From: an uncultured Prevotella sp.
Lineage (GTDB): Bacteria; Bacteroidota; Bacteroidia; Bacteroidales; Bacteroidaceae
Assembly (NCBI GenBank): GCA_946999045.1
Contig: CAMQBR010000017.1
Span: 1 to 34,217 of the forward strand
Direction: 5' to 3'
DNA: 34,217 nt
Below are positions 8,820 through 16,453 of the stretch, piece after piece; the stretch's first letter is position 1; every line of letters starts with the position of its first letter. A program made the position numbers and the translations under genes. Under the pieces are notes generated by a model that ran no database searches, had not been told where the DNA came from, and worked only from the letters and a program-made list of their open reading frames with translations.

Positions 8820-10787
8820 TTATTTCTTGCTGTTCTTTTTTATCAAACTATAAGCTTTATAAATACCTAACTCACCAGCCTTACTTAAATTAACAATAGC
8901 TTTGGTACGATTACCTAATTTTAGTTGAACAAGTCCGCAGTTATAATATACCTCTGCTAACTGATTATCTAAAGCAAGAGCTTTGTTATAATCATCAAGT
9001 GCCAATTTATAATCTTTCTTTGCAGCATAAAAATTTGCTCTATTATAATATAGGTAAGCATTTTTCGTATCTAACCTGATAGCCTGATTAAAGTCATCCA
9101 ACGTATTGGCTGCCTTTAATTGAATATCAATACCCTTGGAAACATTAAAATTATTCATCATAAATTGACAAACGGCACGTTGCCAATATGCTATTGATGA
9201 AGTACTGTCTTCGTGCAAATAAGTATCTAAATCGTGGATAGCTGCATCATAGTTTTGTGTTACTGTATAAGCTACGGCACGTTGTAACAAGTAACCCTTC
9301 ACCTCTTTTATTTGTTTACTATCTTGTATTAAGGCTGTTAACGAATCTACCATGGCAAAATACATCTTACTCTCTTGTTCGCTCAAATGTTTTGGGTAAC
9401 ACGTAATAAACAAAGGATGCTTTAAGCTGTGCAACATATTGAACGCTTCAACATCCTTATTATAGGCTTGATAAGAACTCACACCATTTTGATAAGGTAG
9501 ATAAGAAAGTGCGTACATCGGCATTTGCTCCATATCAACCTTACGATGCTGCACCTGTCCACGATATTCGCTTTCGTACTCATGTTCTACCGTATTCTCA
9601 TCTGCCACAACAAGTTGATTATATTTCTCAGGATCAATATCGCTGCGCTTGCGCATAGCCCTTAACTTGCTTTTACTCCAACGTTGTTGTATACCAATGT
9701 GCTTATTCATTTGAGCCTTAAAAATACGGAACTCATCCATCTCTGCTTTTGCCGTCATGCCCAAACGTCGATAACATTGTGCACGATAAGATAAACCTGT
9801 CCAGAAATTAGGGAACTGATGGATAACGGTAGAATAATCTCTGATAGCTGCCCGCAAGTTACCTGTACGATCGTGCAACAAGGCTCGATTAAAGATAGCC
9901 ATAATGTTCTTAGGCTCTAACCTGATAACAAAATTGAAATCTTCAATAGCTCTGTTGTCATCACCCAATTGCATACGCATCAATCCTCGATTGTAATGAG
10001 CTAAAAAGTCTTGCGGATTAAGATCAAGTGCCATATCATAATCTGCCATTGCTCCACGCAAATTGTTGTAATTGATACGCACCAAAGCCCTGTTTACATA
10101 ATTGCTTTCTACATTAGGCTTGAGATGTATGGCTTGCGACAATTCCTTATCTGCATTTCGCCATTGCTTACGATTTAAGCTAATGTAAGCTCGTGTAGTC
10201 CATGTGTTAGCATCATACGGATCTATCTTCAAACTCTTATCCAACCAATGTACTGCAGCCGTAGTATCTTTCTTATTTAGATAGATTTCTGCTTTCAAGG
10301 TATAAGCGTTGGCATTCTTTGACCATTTGTGTATAATGGTATCGGTTTGCAGCAAAGCTTCGCTGTATTGGTGAATATTCATCATACAGATAGCTCTGTT
10401 CATCCAATAAGATTGATGTTGAGGAGCTAACTTAATAGCATGGGTATAATCGACAATAGCCTCGCTATACCTTTCTTGTTTGATGCGAGTAATGGCTCGC
10501 AAATCAAAAAACTGATGAATATAAGGATTTAGTTCTATGGCTTTAGTGATGTCAGCTTCGGCACCTGTAAAGTCTTCCAAATAAAACTTTGCCACAGCAC
10601 GACATTGCCATGGCTCATAAAGATAAGGCTTTAGAGCTATTATCTGATTAAAATATTGTATCGACAAAACATAATCTTCGTAATGAAGAGCTACCTGACC
10701 ATTACGAAGCAGCTTATCTATGTTATATTGTGCTCGTACTGTGAGCGACAGACAAGCCATGAAAAAGATGACTATGTGCCGATACAT
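8820..10787 (-). CDS. Secreted TPR-repeat protein
   Basis: A 655-residue protein with an N-terminal signal peptide (hydrophobic 5-18, cleavage likely after VRAQ) followed by many tetratricopeptide repeats. Units such as YEPWQCRAVAKFYLEDFTGA, FLAHYNRGLMRMQLGDDNRA and AYLYYNRANFYAAKKDYKLA repeat at about 34-residue spacing. A less regular central stretch (about 350-490, charged and Tyr-rich) splits the array in two. It probably acts in the periplasm as a scaffold; no enzymatic motif is seen. It starts 5 bases after def stops, so the two are co-transcribed. The def-TPR-thrS order recurs in Bacteroidetes as far as I recall, but the function is not established. Confidence 0.85.
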   Translation of the reverse strand: MYRHIVIFFMACLSLTVRAQYNIDKLLRNGQVALHYEDYVLSIQYFNQIIALKPYLYEPWQCRAVAKFYLEDFTGAEADITKAIELNPYIHQFFDLRAITRIKQERYSEAIVDYTHAIKLAPQHQSYWMNRAICMMNIHQYSEALLQTDTIIHKWSKNANAYTLKAEIYLNKKDTTAAVHWLDKSLKIDPYDANTWTTRAYISLNRKQWRNADKELSQAIHLKPNVESNYVNRALVRINYNNLRGAMADYDMALDLNPQDFLAHYNRGLMRMQLGDDNRAIEDFNFVIRLEPKNIMAIFNRALLHDRTGNLRAAIRDYSTVIHQFPNFWTGLSYRAQCYRRLGMTAKAEMDEFRIFKAQMNKHIGIQQRWSKSKLRAMRKRSDIDPEKYNQLVVADENTVEHEYESEYRGQVQHRKVDMEQMPMYALSYLPYQNGVSSYQAYNKDVEAFNMLHSLKHPLFITCYPKHLSEQESKMYFAMVDSLTALIQDSKQIKEVKGYLLQRAVAYTVTQNYDAAIHDLDTYLHEDSTSSIAYWQRAVCQFMMNNFNVSKGIDIQLKAANTLDDFNQAIRLDTKNAYLYYNRANFYAAKKDYKLALDDYNKALALDNQLAEVYYNCGLVQLKLGNRTKAIVNLSKAGELGIYKAYSLIKKNSKK

Positions 10788-10792
10788 ACCTT

Positions 10793-11356
10793 TTATTTTC
10801 TAACAGGTTGGGTACGATAATGGCATTGAAACTTTCCTTGTGCCATTGCTTTAAGTTTATTTCTAATCATTTGTTTGCGAAAAGGTGAGACACGATCGGT
10901 AAACAAAGTACCATCTAAATGATCGAACTCATGTTGCATTACACGCGACAAGTATCCTTCTATCCACTCATCGTGTTGAGTAAAATCTTGATCTTGATAT
11001 TTTACATGAATACGCGTATAGCGCATTACCATTTCGTGCAAACCTGGAAGAGAGAGACATCCCTCCTCTTGTGTATCTTTAGGAGAACTCTCATCAATCT
11101 CTAATATGTGAGGATTGATGTAAGGACGTCTAAAGCCTTTGTATTCAGGATAATATTCTGAAAGAACATCTAAGTCGACAACCACCAAGCGAATAGATTT
11201 TCCTATCTGTGGCGCAGCCAATCCTACCCCATCAGAAGCATCCATGGTTTCAAACATATCTTCAACAAGTTTGTCTAAGCCTTCATAATCGGGAGTTATA
11301 TCTTGTGCCTCTTTGCGCAGCACTGGTTGTCCGTATGTATAAATAGGTAATATCAT
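10793..11356 (-). CDS. def: Peptide deformylase
   Basis: A 187-residue cytoplasmic metalloenzyme that removes the formyl group from nascent protein N-termini. All three signature motifs are present: GVGLAAPQIG (motif 1, GxGxAAxQ), EEGCLSLPG (motif 2, metal-binding Cys) and QHEFDHLDG (motif 3, HExxH-type, here HEFDH). The open frame extends 40 codons upstream to 11476, but that extension is hydrophobic and unlike the family. The start at 11356, giving MILPIYTYGQPVLR, fits standard deformylase N-termini and is used here. It is followed at once by the TPR gene. Confidence 0.97.
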   Translation of the reverse strand: MILPIYTYGQPVLRKEAQDITPDYEGLDKLVEDMFETMDASDGVGLAAPQIGKSIRLVVVDLDVLSEYYPEYKGFRRPYINPHILEIDESSPKDTQEEGCLSLPGLHEMVMRYTRIHVKYQDQDFTQHDEWIEGYLSRVMQHEFDHLDGTLFTDRVSPFRKQMIRNKLKAMAQGKFQCHYRTQPVRK

Positions 11357-11421
11357 AATGTGTAATTTTAGAGGAGTTAAATAGGGAGATGTTTTTGGAC
11401 GGTTTATTTTCTTATAGAGTT

Positions 11422-11558
11422 TTTGGGAGTTAACGAGCAATAGTCCCATTGCTCCATATACAATTGCAAAAGCCAAGTAAAAAAAACAAAATAATGTATC
11501 CTGTCAACCCCTATAAACTTTTTTCCCCCTTACTCCTACTAACTCTCGCCAACTAATG
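11422..11558. repeat. Dispersed intergenic repeat, copy C1
   Basis: The spacer is bounded by inverted half sites: GGGAGTTAACGAG near 11426 and AACTCTCGCCAACT near 11541. The same half sites occur at 22126-22217 and, in part, at 32165-32283. No gene is seen in 11357-11593. The spacer also has an AT-rich direct repeat (AATTATGAATTATGAATT, 11592-11609) that forms the end of ruvX. Confidence 0.5.
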
Positions 11559-11593
11559 TATGAATTGTTACGAGTTGATGAGCTTGCAAATAA

Positions 11594-12016
11594 TTATGAA
11601 TTATGAATTCTCTTTGCTTCCATATAGCTTTGCAAGATAATGGTTGCTGAAATCTCGTCTACCAGGGCTTTATTCTGTCGAGCCTTCTTACTAATTCCGC
11701 TTTGCAACATCGTTTGATGAGCCAACACTGATGTAAAGCGCTCATCATAATACTCAATAGGAATATTGGGCACATCCTTACACCAACGATTAACGAACTG
11801 CTCTATCCGCAATAAGTTTTCACTTGGCTTTCCATTGGTTTGCATGGGCTTACCAATCACAATTCGCTCCACCTGCTCTTTCTCTACATAACTTTTTAAA
11901 TAGTCAAAGAGTGTATGCGTAGCAACAGTTGCCAACCCATTGGCTATAATTTGCAAAGGATCGGTAACTGCAATACCTGTACGTTTCTTTCCGTAATCTA
12001 TCGAAAGGATACGCAT
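11594..12016 (-). CDS. ruvX: Putative pre-16S rRNA nuclease (YqgF/RuvX family)
   Basis: A 140-residue RNase H-fold protein implicated in 16S rRNA 5' maturation (the older annotation is a Holliday junction resolvase). The opening RILSIDYGKKRTGIAVTDP carries the catalytic Asp of the DxGxxRxGxA motif. VIGKPMQTNGKPSE follows, and EYYDERFTSVLAHQ carries the second acidic residue. Near the end LVDEISATIILQSYM supplies the third acidic residue. Length matches the family. The last codons (RIHNS-stop) fall in an AT-rich dispersed repeat also seen at the end of nadA, so the extreme C-terminus is probably not conserved. Confidence 0.93.
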   Translation of the reverse strand: MRILSIDYGKKRTGIAVTDPLQIIANGLATVATHTLFDYLKSYVEKEQVERIVIGKPMQTNGKPSENLLRIEQFVNRWCKDVPNIPIEYYDERFTSVLAHQTMLQSGISKKARQNKALVDEISATIILQSYMEAKRIHNS

Positions 12017-12033
12017 TGTTTATTTTTGTATAG

Positions 12034-12075
12034 TAAGATAGAAATATCTCAGATAAAAGAATGGTATCTATCTTA
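12034..12075 (-). terminator. Weak hairpin between SPOR gene and ruvX
   Basis: TAAGATAGA (12034-12042) and TCTATCTTA (12067-12075) form a 9-bp stem with a 24-base loop, 12 bases after the SPOR gene stop. No clear T-run follows, so it may be a leaky terminator or part of the ruvX leader. Confidence 0.35.
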
Positions 12076-12086
12076 TCAACAACTCA

Positions 12087-12581
12087 TTATTTCTTGTAAA
12101 GCAACCAAGCATCAGGATACTGAGCACGAAGCTGATTACGAGAAGCTACAGCAGAAGCCTTGTCGGTATGTGTAGAAGCTACTACACGATACATCCTGTT
12201 TACAGAGTTATAAGCTATCTGTGCATGATGCCCTGCAGCCTTCAGCGTTTGCTGCAAACCTTCTGCATTAGCTTTTAAGCCAAATGAGCCCACAACAACG
12301 CTAAATGCTTGTAAACCTTCACCATTAACTACTGTTACGTCTTCAGTACGATAGGTGGCGTTATCTACATTATCTTGAACAGTTGTTTGTGTTACAGGAG
12401 CAGCTGGCGTAAGCGGAGTAACGGTTGGCACTTCTGCTTGATTCTGAGCTGTTGTCTGTGCACCCTCTTGAGCCTTAGCCTTTTCGTATGCCTTCTTGTA
12501 AGCACTTTCGCTCGGCTTACATCCTGTTAATGCAAGTGCAGCACATAAACCTGCGCACAAAACAAAACTTTTATTTTTCAT
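12087..12581 (-). CDS. SPOR-domain lipoprotein
   Basis: A 164-residue predicted lipoprotein: signal peptide with lipobox ALTGC (Cys21), then a Gln/Thr/Ala-rich linker to about residue 75. A C-terminal SPOR domain covers about 92-164 (FSVVVGSFGLKANAEGLQQ, then YRVVASTHTDKASAVASRNQ). SPOR domains bind peptidoglycan stripped of stem peptides at division sites, so a septal role is plausible. The start at 12581 is followed by a good signal peptide. Downstream it runs toward ruvX with a 70-base gap. The upstream 12600-12755 region is A/T-rich with a small CGCCA/TGGCG dyad near 12611-12633. Confidence 0.9.
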   Translation of the reverse strand: MKNKSFVLCAGLCAALALTGCKPSESAYKKAYEKAKAQEGAQTTAQNQAEVPTVTPLTPAAPVTQTTVQDNVDNATYRTEDVTVVNGEGLQAFSVVVGSFGLKANAEGLQQTLKAAGHHAQIAYNSVNRMYRVVASTHTDKASAVASRNQLRAQYPDAWLLYKK

Positions 12582-12755
12582 CTTGTTATCTTATTTAATT
12601 AAACTTTTGTCGCCATTACATATTGTTGTGGCGAAATTACAAAATATCTACTAAATAGTAAGAAAAATACTGACTAAAGTTTGTTAAATGAACATAACGC
12701 ATCTATTTTAACAAAAATATGCAGTTATTTTAATTCAATATCCAAATTTAATCCG

Positions 12756-12763
12756 TATATTTG
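12756..12763 (+). promoter_or_regulatory. Promoter -7 element for the YtxH gene
   Basis: TATATTTG matches TAnnTTTG. It is 67 bases before the ytxH-like start, implying a leader of about 60 bases. No clear -33 TTTG is seen. Confidence 0.5.
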
Positions 12764-12829
12764 CGTAAATATCAAAATATGGGGTGGCATTGTGTCCACT
12801 TTTGTATCACCATTTAAAATCATAGAGCA

Positions 12830-13048
12830 ATGAAAACAGTAGGTTATATTGGCGCATTCTTAGGTGGCGCACTTGTTGGAGCTGTAGCAGGATTGTTGGT
12901 AGCACCAGAAAAAGGTAAAGATACTCGTCATAAGATTAGCGATACTATTGATAAATTCTGCCGCAAACACGACATCAAGTTATCAAGAAAAGATATGGAT
13001 GATTTGGTAGACGACATTAAAGTTGCTGCCGATGATGTAGCTGAATAA
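12830..13048 (+). CDS. YtxH-domain small protein
   Basis: A 72-residue protein with one N-terminal glycine-rich membrane segment (GAFLGGALVGAVAGLLVAP), followed by the family hallmark APEKGKDTR and an amphipathic, acidic helical tail. YtxH proteins are linked to general stress responses in Gram-positive bacteria and are common but uncharacterised in Bacteroidetes. It is the first of three small rightward genes. A terminator-like hairpin at 13062-13104 separates it from the next. The start ATG at 12830 is the only good candidate. Confidence 0.88.
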   Translation: MKTVGYIGAFLGGALVGAVAGLLVAPEKGKDTRHKISDTIDKFCRKHDIKLSRKDMDDLVDDIKVAADDVAE

Positions 13049-13061
13049 TAGGCATTTTAAC

Positions 13062-13104
13062 GTTTAGGTGAGTATTATCTATATTTACCTAAACTTATTT
13101 TTTT
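13062..13104 (+). terminator. Intrinsic terminator after the YtxH gene
   Basis: GTTTAGGT (13062-13069) pairs with ACCTAAAC (13087-13094), followed by TTATTTTTTT. It begins 14 bases past the stop codon. Confidence 0.8.
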
Positions 13105-13110
13105 ACTCAA

Positions 13111-13146
13111 TAATGTAAGTACTATACGGTTATGGCACTTACATTA
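13111..13146 (+). promoter_or_regulatory. Inverted repeat upstream of the holin-like gene
   Basis: TAATGTAAGT (13111-13120) and ACTTACATTA (13137-13146) are perfect 10-bp arms with a 16-base spacer. With one bulged base the match extends outward to CTCA/TGAG. It lies 47-82 bases before the next gene and could be an operator or an RNA hairpin. Confidence 0.55.
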
Positions 13147-13192
13147 TGAGATATGTCTTTTCGTTTTATAATTTTATTGTAGTTTATTCCGA

Positions 13193-13543
13193 ATGTTTTC
13201 TAACGATAAAAACATAGAGACCATTGCCCAACTGGTAGAAACATGTAAACACTACATTGGTCTACAAATACAATATGGCAAACTAAGTGCTACCGAAAAG
13301 ATAGTAAGATTGGCTACGGCTCTTATTCTTATTACATTTCTTACTATTTGTTTTTCACTGGCATTAATGTACATATCGTTTGCTGTGGTGTATGCCTTAT
13401 CTGTATTTATGGGGTTAGCTATGGCTTTTTTTATTATTTCACTATGCTATCTCCTTGTTTTTCTTATTTTATTTATCTTCCGCAAGCGATGCATTGAGCG
13501 TCCGCTGGTAAGATTTTTAGCTAATATTTTAATGGAAAAATAA
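13193..13543 (+). CDS. Holin-like (phage holin superfamily III) membrane protein
   Basis: A 116-residue protein with a soluble amphipathic N-terminus (about 1-45) and two strong transmembrane segments, about 45-68 (LATALILITFLTICFSLALM) and 75-100 (FMGLAMAFFIISLCYLLVFL). It ends in a basic tail (RKRCIERPLVRFLANILMEK). This matches the putative actinobacterial-type Holin-X / superfamily III pattern found in many non-phage bacterial genomes. No phage gene is nearby, so a lytic role is not implied. Start ATG at 13193; the next gene begins 8 bases after the stop. The YtxH/holin-like/small-protein trio recurs in Bacteroidetes in my recollection. Confidence 0.75.
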   Translation: MFSNDKNIETIAQLVETCKHYIGLQIQYGKLSATEKIVRLATALILITFLTICFSLALMYISFAVVYALSVFMGLAMAFFIISLCYLLVFLILFIFRKRCIERPLVRFLANILMEK

Positions 13544-13551
13544 TTTTGAAT

Positions 13552-13806
13552 ATGATGCAACAAAATTTTGATAACATCGAATATAATTCTCTTTCTCAGA
13601 TAAGAAAACGCAAAGAAGAACTGCAATTTGCCATACAAGAAGATAGTAAATTAATAAGGCAGCAATGGGATGAACTGTTTTATAAACCTACCACATTATC
13701 CTCCGACTTACCTTTTAAGCGTTTTTCTAAGTATCTCAACACAGGTATCGGGATAGCCGATGGCTTCTTGTTAGGATGGAAATTGTATAGAAAATTATTT
13801 AAATAA
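13552..13806 (+). CDS. Small conserved protein, third member of YtxH/holin-like cluster
   Basis: An 84-residue protein of unknown function. The N-terminal half is a charged, Gln/Lys/Glu-rich helix with likely coiled-coil character (SLSQIRKRKEELQFAIQED). The C-terminus has a weakly hydrophobic, glycine-containing stretch (TGIGIADGFLLGWKLYRKLF) that may sit at the membrane. The open frame also begins at a TTG at 13546, but ATG at 13552 is the more natural start. It follows the holin-like gene by 8 bases and is surely co-transcribed. A C-rich tract begins 8 bases beyond the stop. Confidence 0.7.
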   Translation: MMQQNFDNIEYNSLSQIRKRKEELQFAIQEDSKLIRQQWDELFYKPTTLSSDLPFKRFSKYLNTGIGIADGFLLGWKLYRKLFK

Positions 13807-13814
13807 AGACGATA

Positions 13815-13844
13815 CCCCCCTCCCCAAAACAGACGTCTCCCCCC
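13815..13844 (-). other. G-tract cluster (possible G-quadruplex on minus strand)
   Basis: On the minus strand, G6 (13844-13839), G4 (13825-13822) and G6 (13820-13815) occur within 30 bases, with the palindrome AGACGTCT (13831-13838) between the first two. The long runs could supply four G-tracts. It is unusual in this A/T-rich genome. The rest of 13845-14169 has a purine tract (13845-13865) and no gene. Confidence 0.45.
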
Positions 13845-14169
13845 AAGAGAGAGAGAAAAAAAAGGGAAGTAATTAGTTTTTTGCAGCACTGAGAGGGCAG
13901 ACATTGCTTAATACGAACTTCGTTTCTTGCATAAGGAATTAAGATAACAAACATAGTTTTTTGTATCCATATTTTACATAAGCACAAAAATAACAGAAGT
14001 TTAAAAAGTTCACAATCAAATACATAAACCAATAGCTAACTTACGACCTCGCAAACTTATCTACTACCCTCTTTTATACACCAGTTTACTCGTAAACTAA
14101 TAAATGATATTATTTATAATATGACACATCAGATGTTATCATCATCAAATACAACTCTTTTTATTTAAA

Positions 14170-14426
14170 GGGCGGTTCTATAAATTAGCTTTGACAGATT
14201 GTGAGACTATTTTTGAGGTCAATTTGTTTGTGAATGAAGGAGTATAGCGAGCTATACGACTGAACGAATAAGCAAATTGAACCAAAAACGGAGCAAGCCG
14301 AATGCAATCAAACTTGTTTGAATTGTTGAGGCGCAGCCTGTTTTATATAAAAAGAGTCCACAAGATGACAAAACGTAAATAGACTAACATAAAAAAACTT
14401 TACGGTGGTAATTTATAGAACCGCCC
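14170..14426 (+). mobile_element. MITE-like element A2 (257 bp, perfect terminal inverted repeats)
   Basis: The ends GGGCGGTTCTATAAATTA (14170-14187) and its exact reverse complement (14409-14426) form 18-bp perfect terminal repeats. Both sides are flanked by TAAA, a candidate 4-bp target duplication. There is no open frame of note inside. The core carries GTATAGC-GA-GCTATAC (a 7-bp hairpin) and an internal module of about 60 bases that is absent from copy A5. No transposase is encoded, so movement would need one in trans. Confidence 0.85.
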
Positions 14427-14451
14427 TAAAAACTTTTGTAAAGTTTAGAGC

Positions 14452-14475
14452 AAAAAAAAGAGTACCGCTGTACTC
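14452..14475 (-). terminator. Intrinsic terminator of the candidate small RNA
   Basis: On the minus strand GAGTAC (14475-14470), loop AGCG, and GTACTC (14465-14460) are followed by eight T residues (14459-14452). It could also stop read-through from the MBL-fold gene upstream. Confidence 0.85.
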
Positions 14476-14516
14476 TCTCAATCTTGTTAACCTTAAATCT
14501 AATATTATGAAAAATA
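14452..14516 (-). ncRNA. Candidate small RNA (about 65 nt) with own promoter and terminator
   Basis: A complete minimal transcription unit on the minus strand. The promoter at 14522-14552 has -33 TTTG and -7 TATCTTTG with a 19-base spacer. Roughly 65 bases follow, ending in a GC-paired hairpin and T8. No open frame with a start codon of useful length lies within. The 5' part is A/T-rich and probably single-stranded, with TTAAGGTTAACAAGATTGAG ahead of the terminator stem. It lies between the MBL gene (14663) and MITE A2. The start site is inferred from promoter spacing, not measured. Alternative: a leftover leader/attenuator of a lost gene. Confidence 0.5.
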
Positions 14517-14521
14517 CATTG

Positions 14522-14552
14522 CAAAGATACAAATATGTAATGTACTTGCAAA
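14522..14552 (-). promoter_or_regulatory. Bacteroidetes-type promoter for the small RNA
   Basis: Minus-strand TTTG (14552-14549), a 19-base spacer and TATCTTTG (14529-14522) match the sigma-ABfr -33/-7 pattern well. It is the best-formed promoter in this window. It faces away from all protein genes nearby: the next leftward CDS lies more than 2 kb away past rightward genes. Confidence 0.75.
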
Positions 14553-14662
14553 TATTTCAGGTAAGGCACGAGAATTTATAAAGTTTTTTATCAAAATAAA
14601 GTTTTTTTATTAGTTTTCTCTTTTTATTTACATTTTTCTGTCAACCAAAAGTATTTTTTTGC

Positions 14663-15424
14663 TTACACCTCTATCTGTAAACCATCGTACGCTAACATAA
14701 AGTTACGTGGTAATATCTTATTTACATCTTTGTGTAGGCCCATGTCATGATTCATATGTACGAAATAAGTTTTTTGAGCTTTTACTCGTCGTGCCAATGC
14801 AATAGCTTCATCTACCGTCATATGCGAATGATGCAAAGGTTTAAAACGCAAAGCATCTATAATTAATGTTTGTACACCCTCCATATAAAGCACCTCTGTA
14901 TCATCAATTGTCTTAATATCGGTAACGTATGCCATATTACCTATTCTGAATGCAAGAATAGGCAACTTATCGTGCATTACTCTAAAAGGAATAATCTCAA
15001 TATCACCAACTATCAACGTTTCATGCGGTTGAATAATTTGCAACTCCAACCTGGGAACACCTGGATACAAATTCTTTGTAAAACAATAAGGCATAGTTTG
15101 ATGCAACAACTCTGTGGTATGTTCATCGGCATAAACATGAATTGAACCAAACGAACAATAGGGTCGCAAATCATCAATCCCCCCCACATGGTCATAATGT
15201 ATATGTGTGAGCAACACGGCATCAATGGGCTTAAAAGTCAATGGCATGAGTTGCTGTCGAATATCTGGACCGCAATCTATCAATATCCGAGTAGTATCAC
15301 TTTCCAACAAAGCAGCCGTACGCAATCGCTTGTCATGCGGATCGGTGCTATCGCACACAGCACAATGGCATCCCAATGCAGGAACGCCACCAGAAGTTCC
15401 AGTTCCTAAGAAAGTTAATTTCAT
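14663..15424 (-). CDS. MBL-fold metallohydrolase (PhnP-like)
   Basis: A 253-residue metallo-beta-lactamase-fold hydrolase. The start MKLTFLGTGTSGGVPALGC and the CHCAVCDS cysteine cluster match the PhnP/phosphodiesterase-like branch. The metal-binding HxHxDH motif is present as HIHYDH (about 75-80). Later histidines include PFRVMHDKL, LHHSHMTVDEA and VHMNHDMGLH, with a DIKTIDD segment. It likely cleaves a cyclic or linear phosphodiester, but the substrate is unknown. Its ATG overlaps the murB stop (ATGA at 15421-15424), so it is translationally coupled to murB. There is no phosphonate lyase operon here, so the symbol phnP is not assigned. Confidence 0.9.
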   Translation of the reverse strand: MKLTFLGTGTSGGVPALGCHCAVCDSTDPHDKRLRTAALLESDTTRILIDCGPDIRQQLMPLTFKPIDAVLLTHIHYDHVGGIDDLRPYCSFGSIHVYADEHTTELLHQTMPYCFTKNLYPGVPRLELQIIQPHETLIVGDIEIIPFRVMHDKLPILAFRIGNMAYVTDIKTIDDTEVLYMEGVQTLIIDALRFKPLHHSHMTVDEAIALARRVKAQKTYFVHMNHDMGLHKDVNKILPRNFMLAYDGLQIEV

Positions 15425-16434
15425 AAGATATTTACCTCTGGCTTGATTTCAACACCAAACCTTTGCTGTACATCGTACTGAATATGCTGACACAAATTAA
15501 CCACATCCTTACCCGTTGCACCGCCTCTGTTTACTAATACCAAAGCTTGTTTATCGTGCACGCCAGCACGTCCTAATGATTTTCCTTTCCAGCCACATTG
15601 GTCAATCATCCATCCTGCAGGTATTTTTATATGAGTATCATCTATAATATAATGTGGCATCTGCGGATATTGCTTCAACAGTTCATAAAACTTTTGCAGA
15701 TTTACTATAGGGTTCATAAAGAAGCTACCTGCATTACCCTGCACTTTAGGGTCGGGTAGTTTAGCTCGTCTGATACCAATAATAACATCACGCAACTGCT
15801 GTGGAGTAGGATGTTGAATGTTCTCTCGTTGCAATTCTGCACGGATGTTACCATAAGCCAAATGTGGAACAAACGTACAATCAAACTGAAAAACAACCGA
15901 AGTAATAACGTATTTATTTTTCCAATCTGTCTTAAACTTGCTATATCGGTAAGCATATTCGCAATTAGCATTGGTAAACATAACTTCCTTACCTGTTGCT
16001 ATTTCCACGGTATAAATGGTATGGATAAAATCTTTTACCTCCATACCATACGCACCGATATTTTGTACAGCTGCAGCTCCCACTGTTCCAGGAATCAATG
16101 AAAGATTTTCCATGCCATAAGCACCTTGTTGTACACAGGCTTCCACCAAGTCGTCCCATATCACACCACTACCAGCTTTCACTATAGCCGTGTGATTATC
16201 GAACTTTATATCAATAAACTTAATTTGAGAATAGAGAATTGTCCCATCATAATCATGTACCAATAACAAATTGCTACCTTCGCCCAAGGGCATAAAAGGA
16301 GCATCTTTTGGGGTAAGAGTTGATAATGCTTCATGTAACTCTTGTTGATTATTGAAAGAAACAAATCTTCTGCAAGAGGCATTTATTCCAAATGTATTAT
16401 GATGAAGCAGATTATAGTTTTTTTTATTTATCAT
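15421..16434 (-). CDS. murB: UDP-N-acetylenolpyruvoylglucosamine reductase
   Basis: A 337-residue FAD enzyme that reduces UDP-GlcNAc-enolpyruvate to UDP-MurNAc in peptidoglycan synthesis. The FAD-binding domain shows PLGEGSNLLL, LSLIPGTVGAAAVQNIGAYG and the YRYSKFK segment typical of type I MurB. The substrate domain has GNAGSFFMNPIV, whose Ser is the proton donor. AGWMIDQCGWKGKSLGRAGV follows, and the conserved late Glu lies in the EIKPEVNIL end. Length fits type I (E. coli-like). It overlaps the downstream MBL gene by four bases. MITE copy A3 begins 20 bases upstream of its start, and no clear promoter is visible between, so it may be read from the lipoprotein gene through A3. Confidence 0.97.
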   Translation of the reverse strand: MINKKNYNLLHHNTFGINASCRRFVSFNNQQELHEALSTLTPKDAPFMPLGEGSNLLLVHDYDGTILYSQIKFIDIKFDNHTAIVKAGSGVIWDDLVEACVQQGAYGMENLSLIPGTVGAAAVQNIGAYGMEVKDFIHTIYTVEIATGKEVMFTNANCEYAYRYSKFKTDWKNKYVITSVVFQFDCTFVPHLAYGNIRAELQRENIQHPTPQQLRDVIIGIRRAKLPDPKVQGNAGSFFMNPIVNLQKFYELLKQYPQMPHYIIDDTHIKIPAGWMIDQCGWKGKSLGRAGVHDKQALVLVNRGGATGKDVVNLCQHIQYDVQQRFGVEIKPEVNIL

Positions 16435-16453
16435 GCTTATTTTGCCTTTAAAA

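Noticed and set aside
11357..11476. N-terminal 40-residue extension of peptide deformylase
   Set aside because: Deformylases begin at the MILPIYTYG-like strand. The extension is hydrophobic and unlike the family, and it overlaps repeat C1.
13193..13543. Prophage remnant suggested by the holin-like protein
   Set aside because: There are no other phage genes, and this superfamily is widespread as a chromosomal membrane protein next to YtxH.
13799..14032. Minus-strand frames at 13680-13904 and 13799-14032
   Set aside because: They depend on the C-rich tract and A/T-rich spacer, overlap the small plus-strand gene, and look like low-complexity translation.
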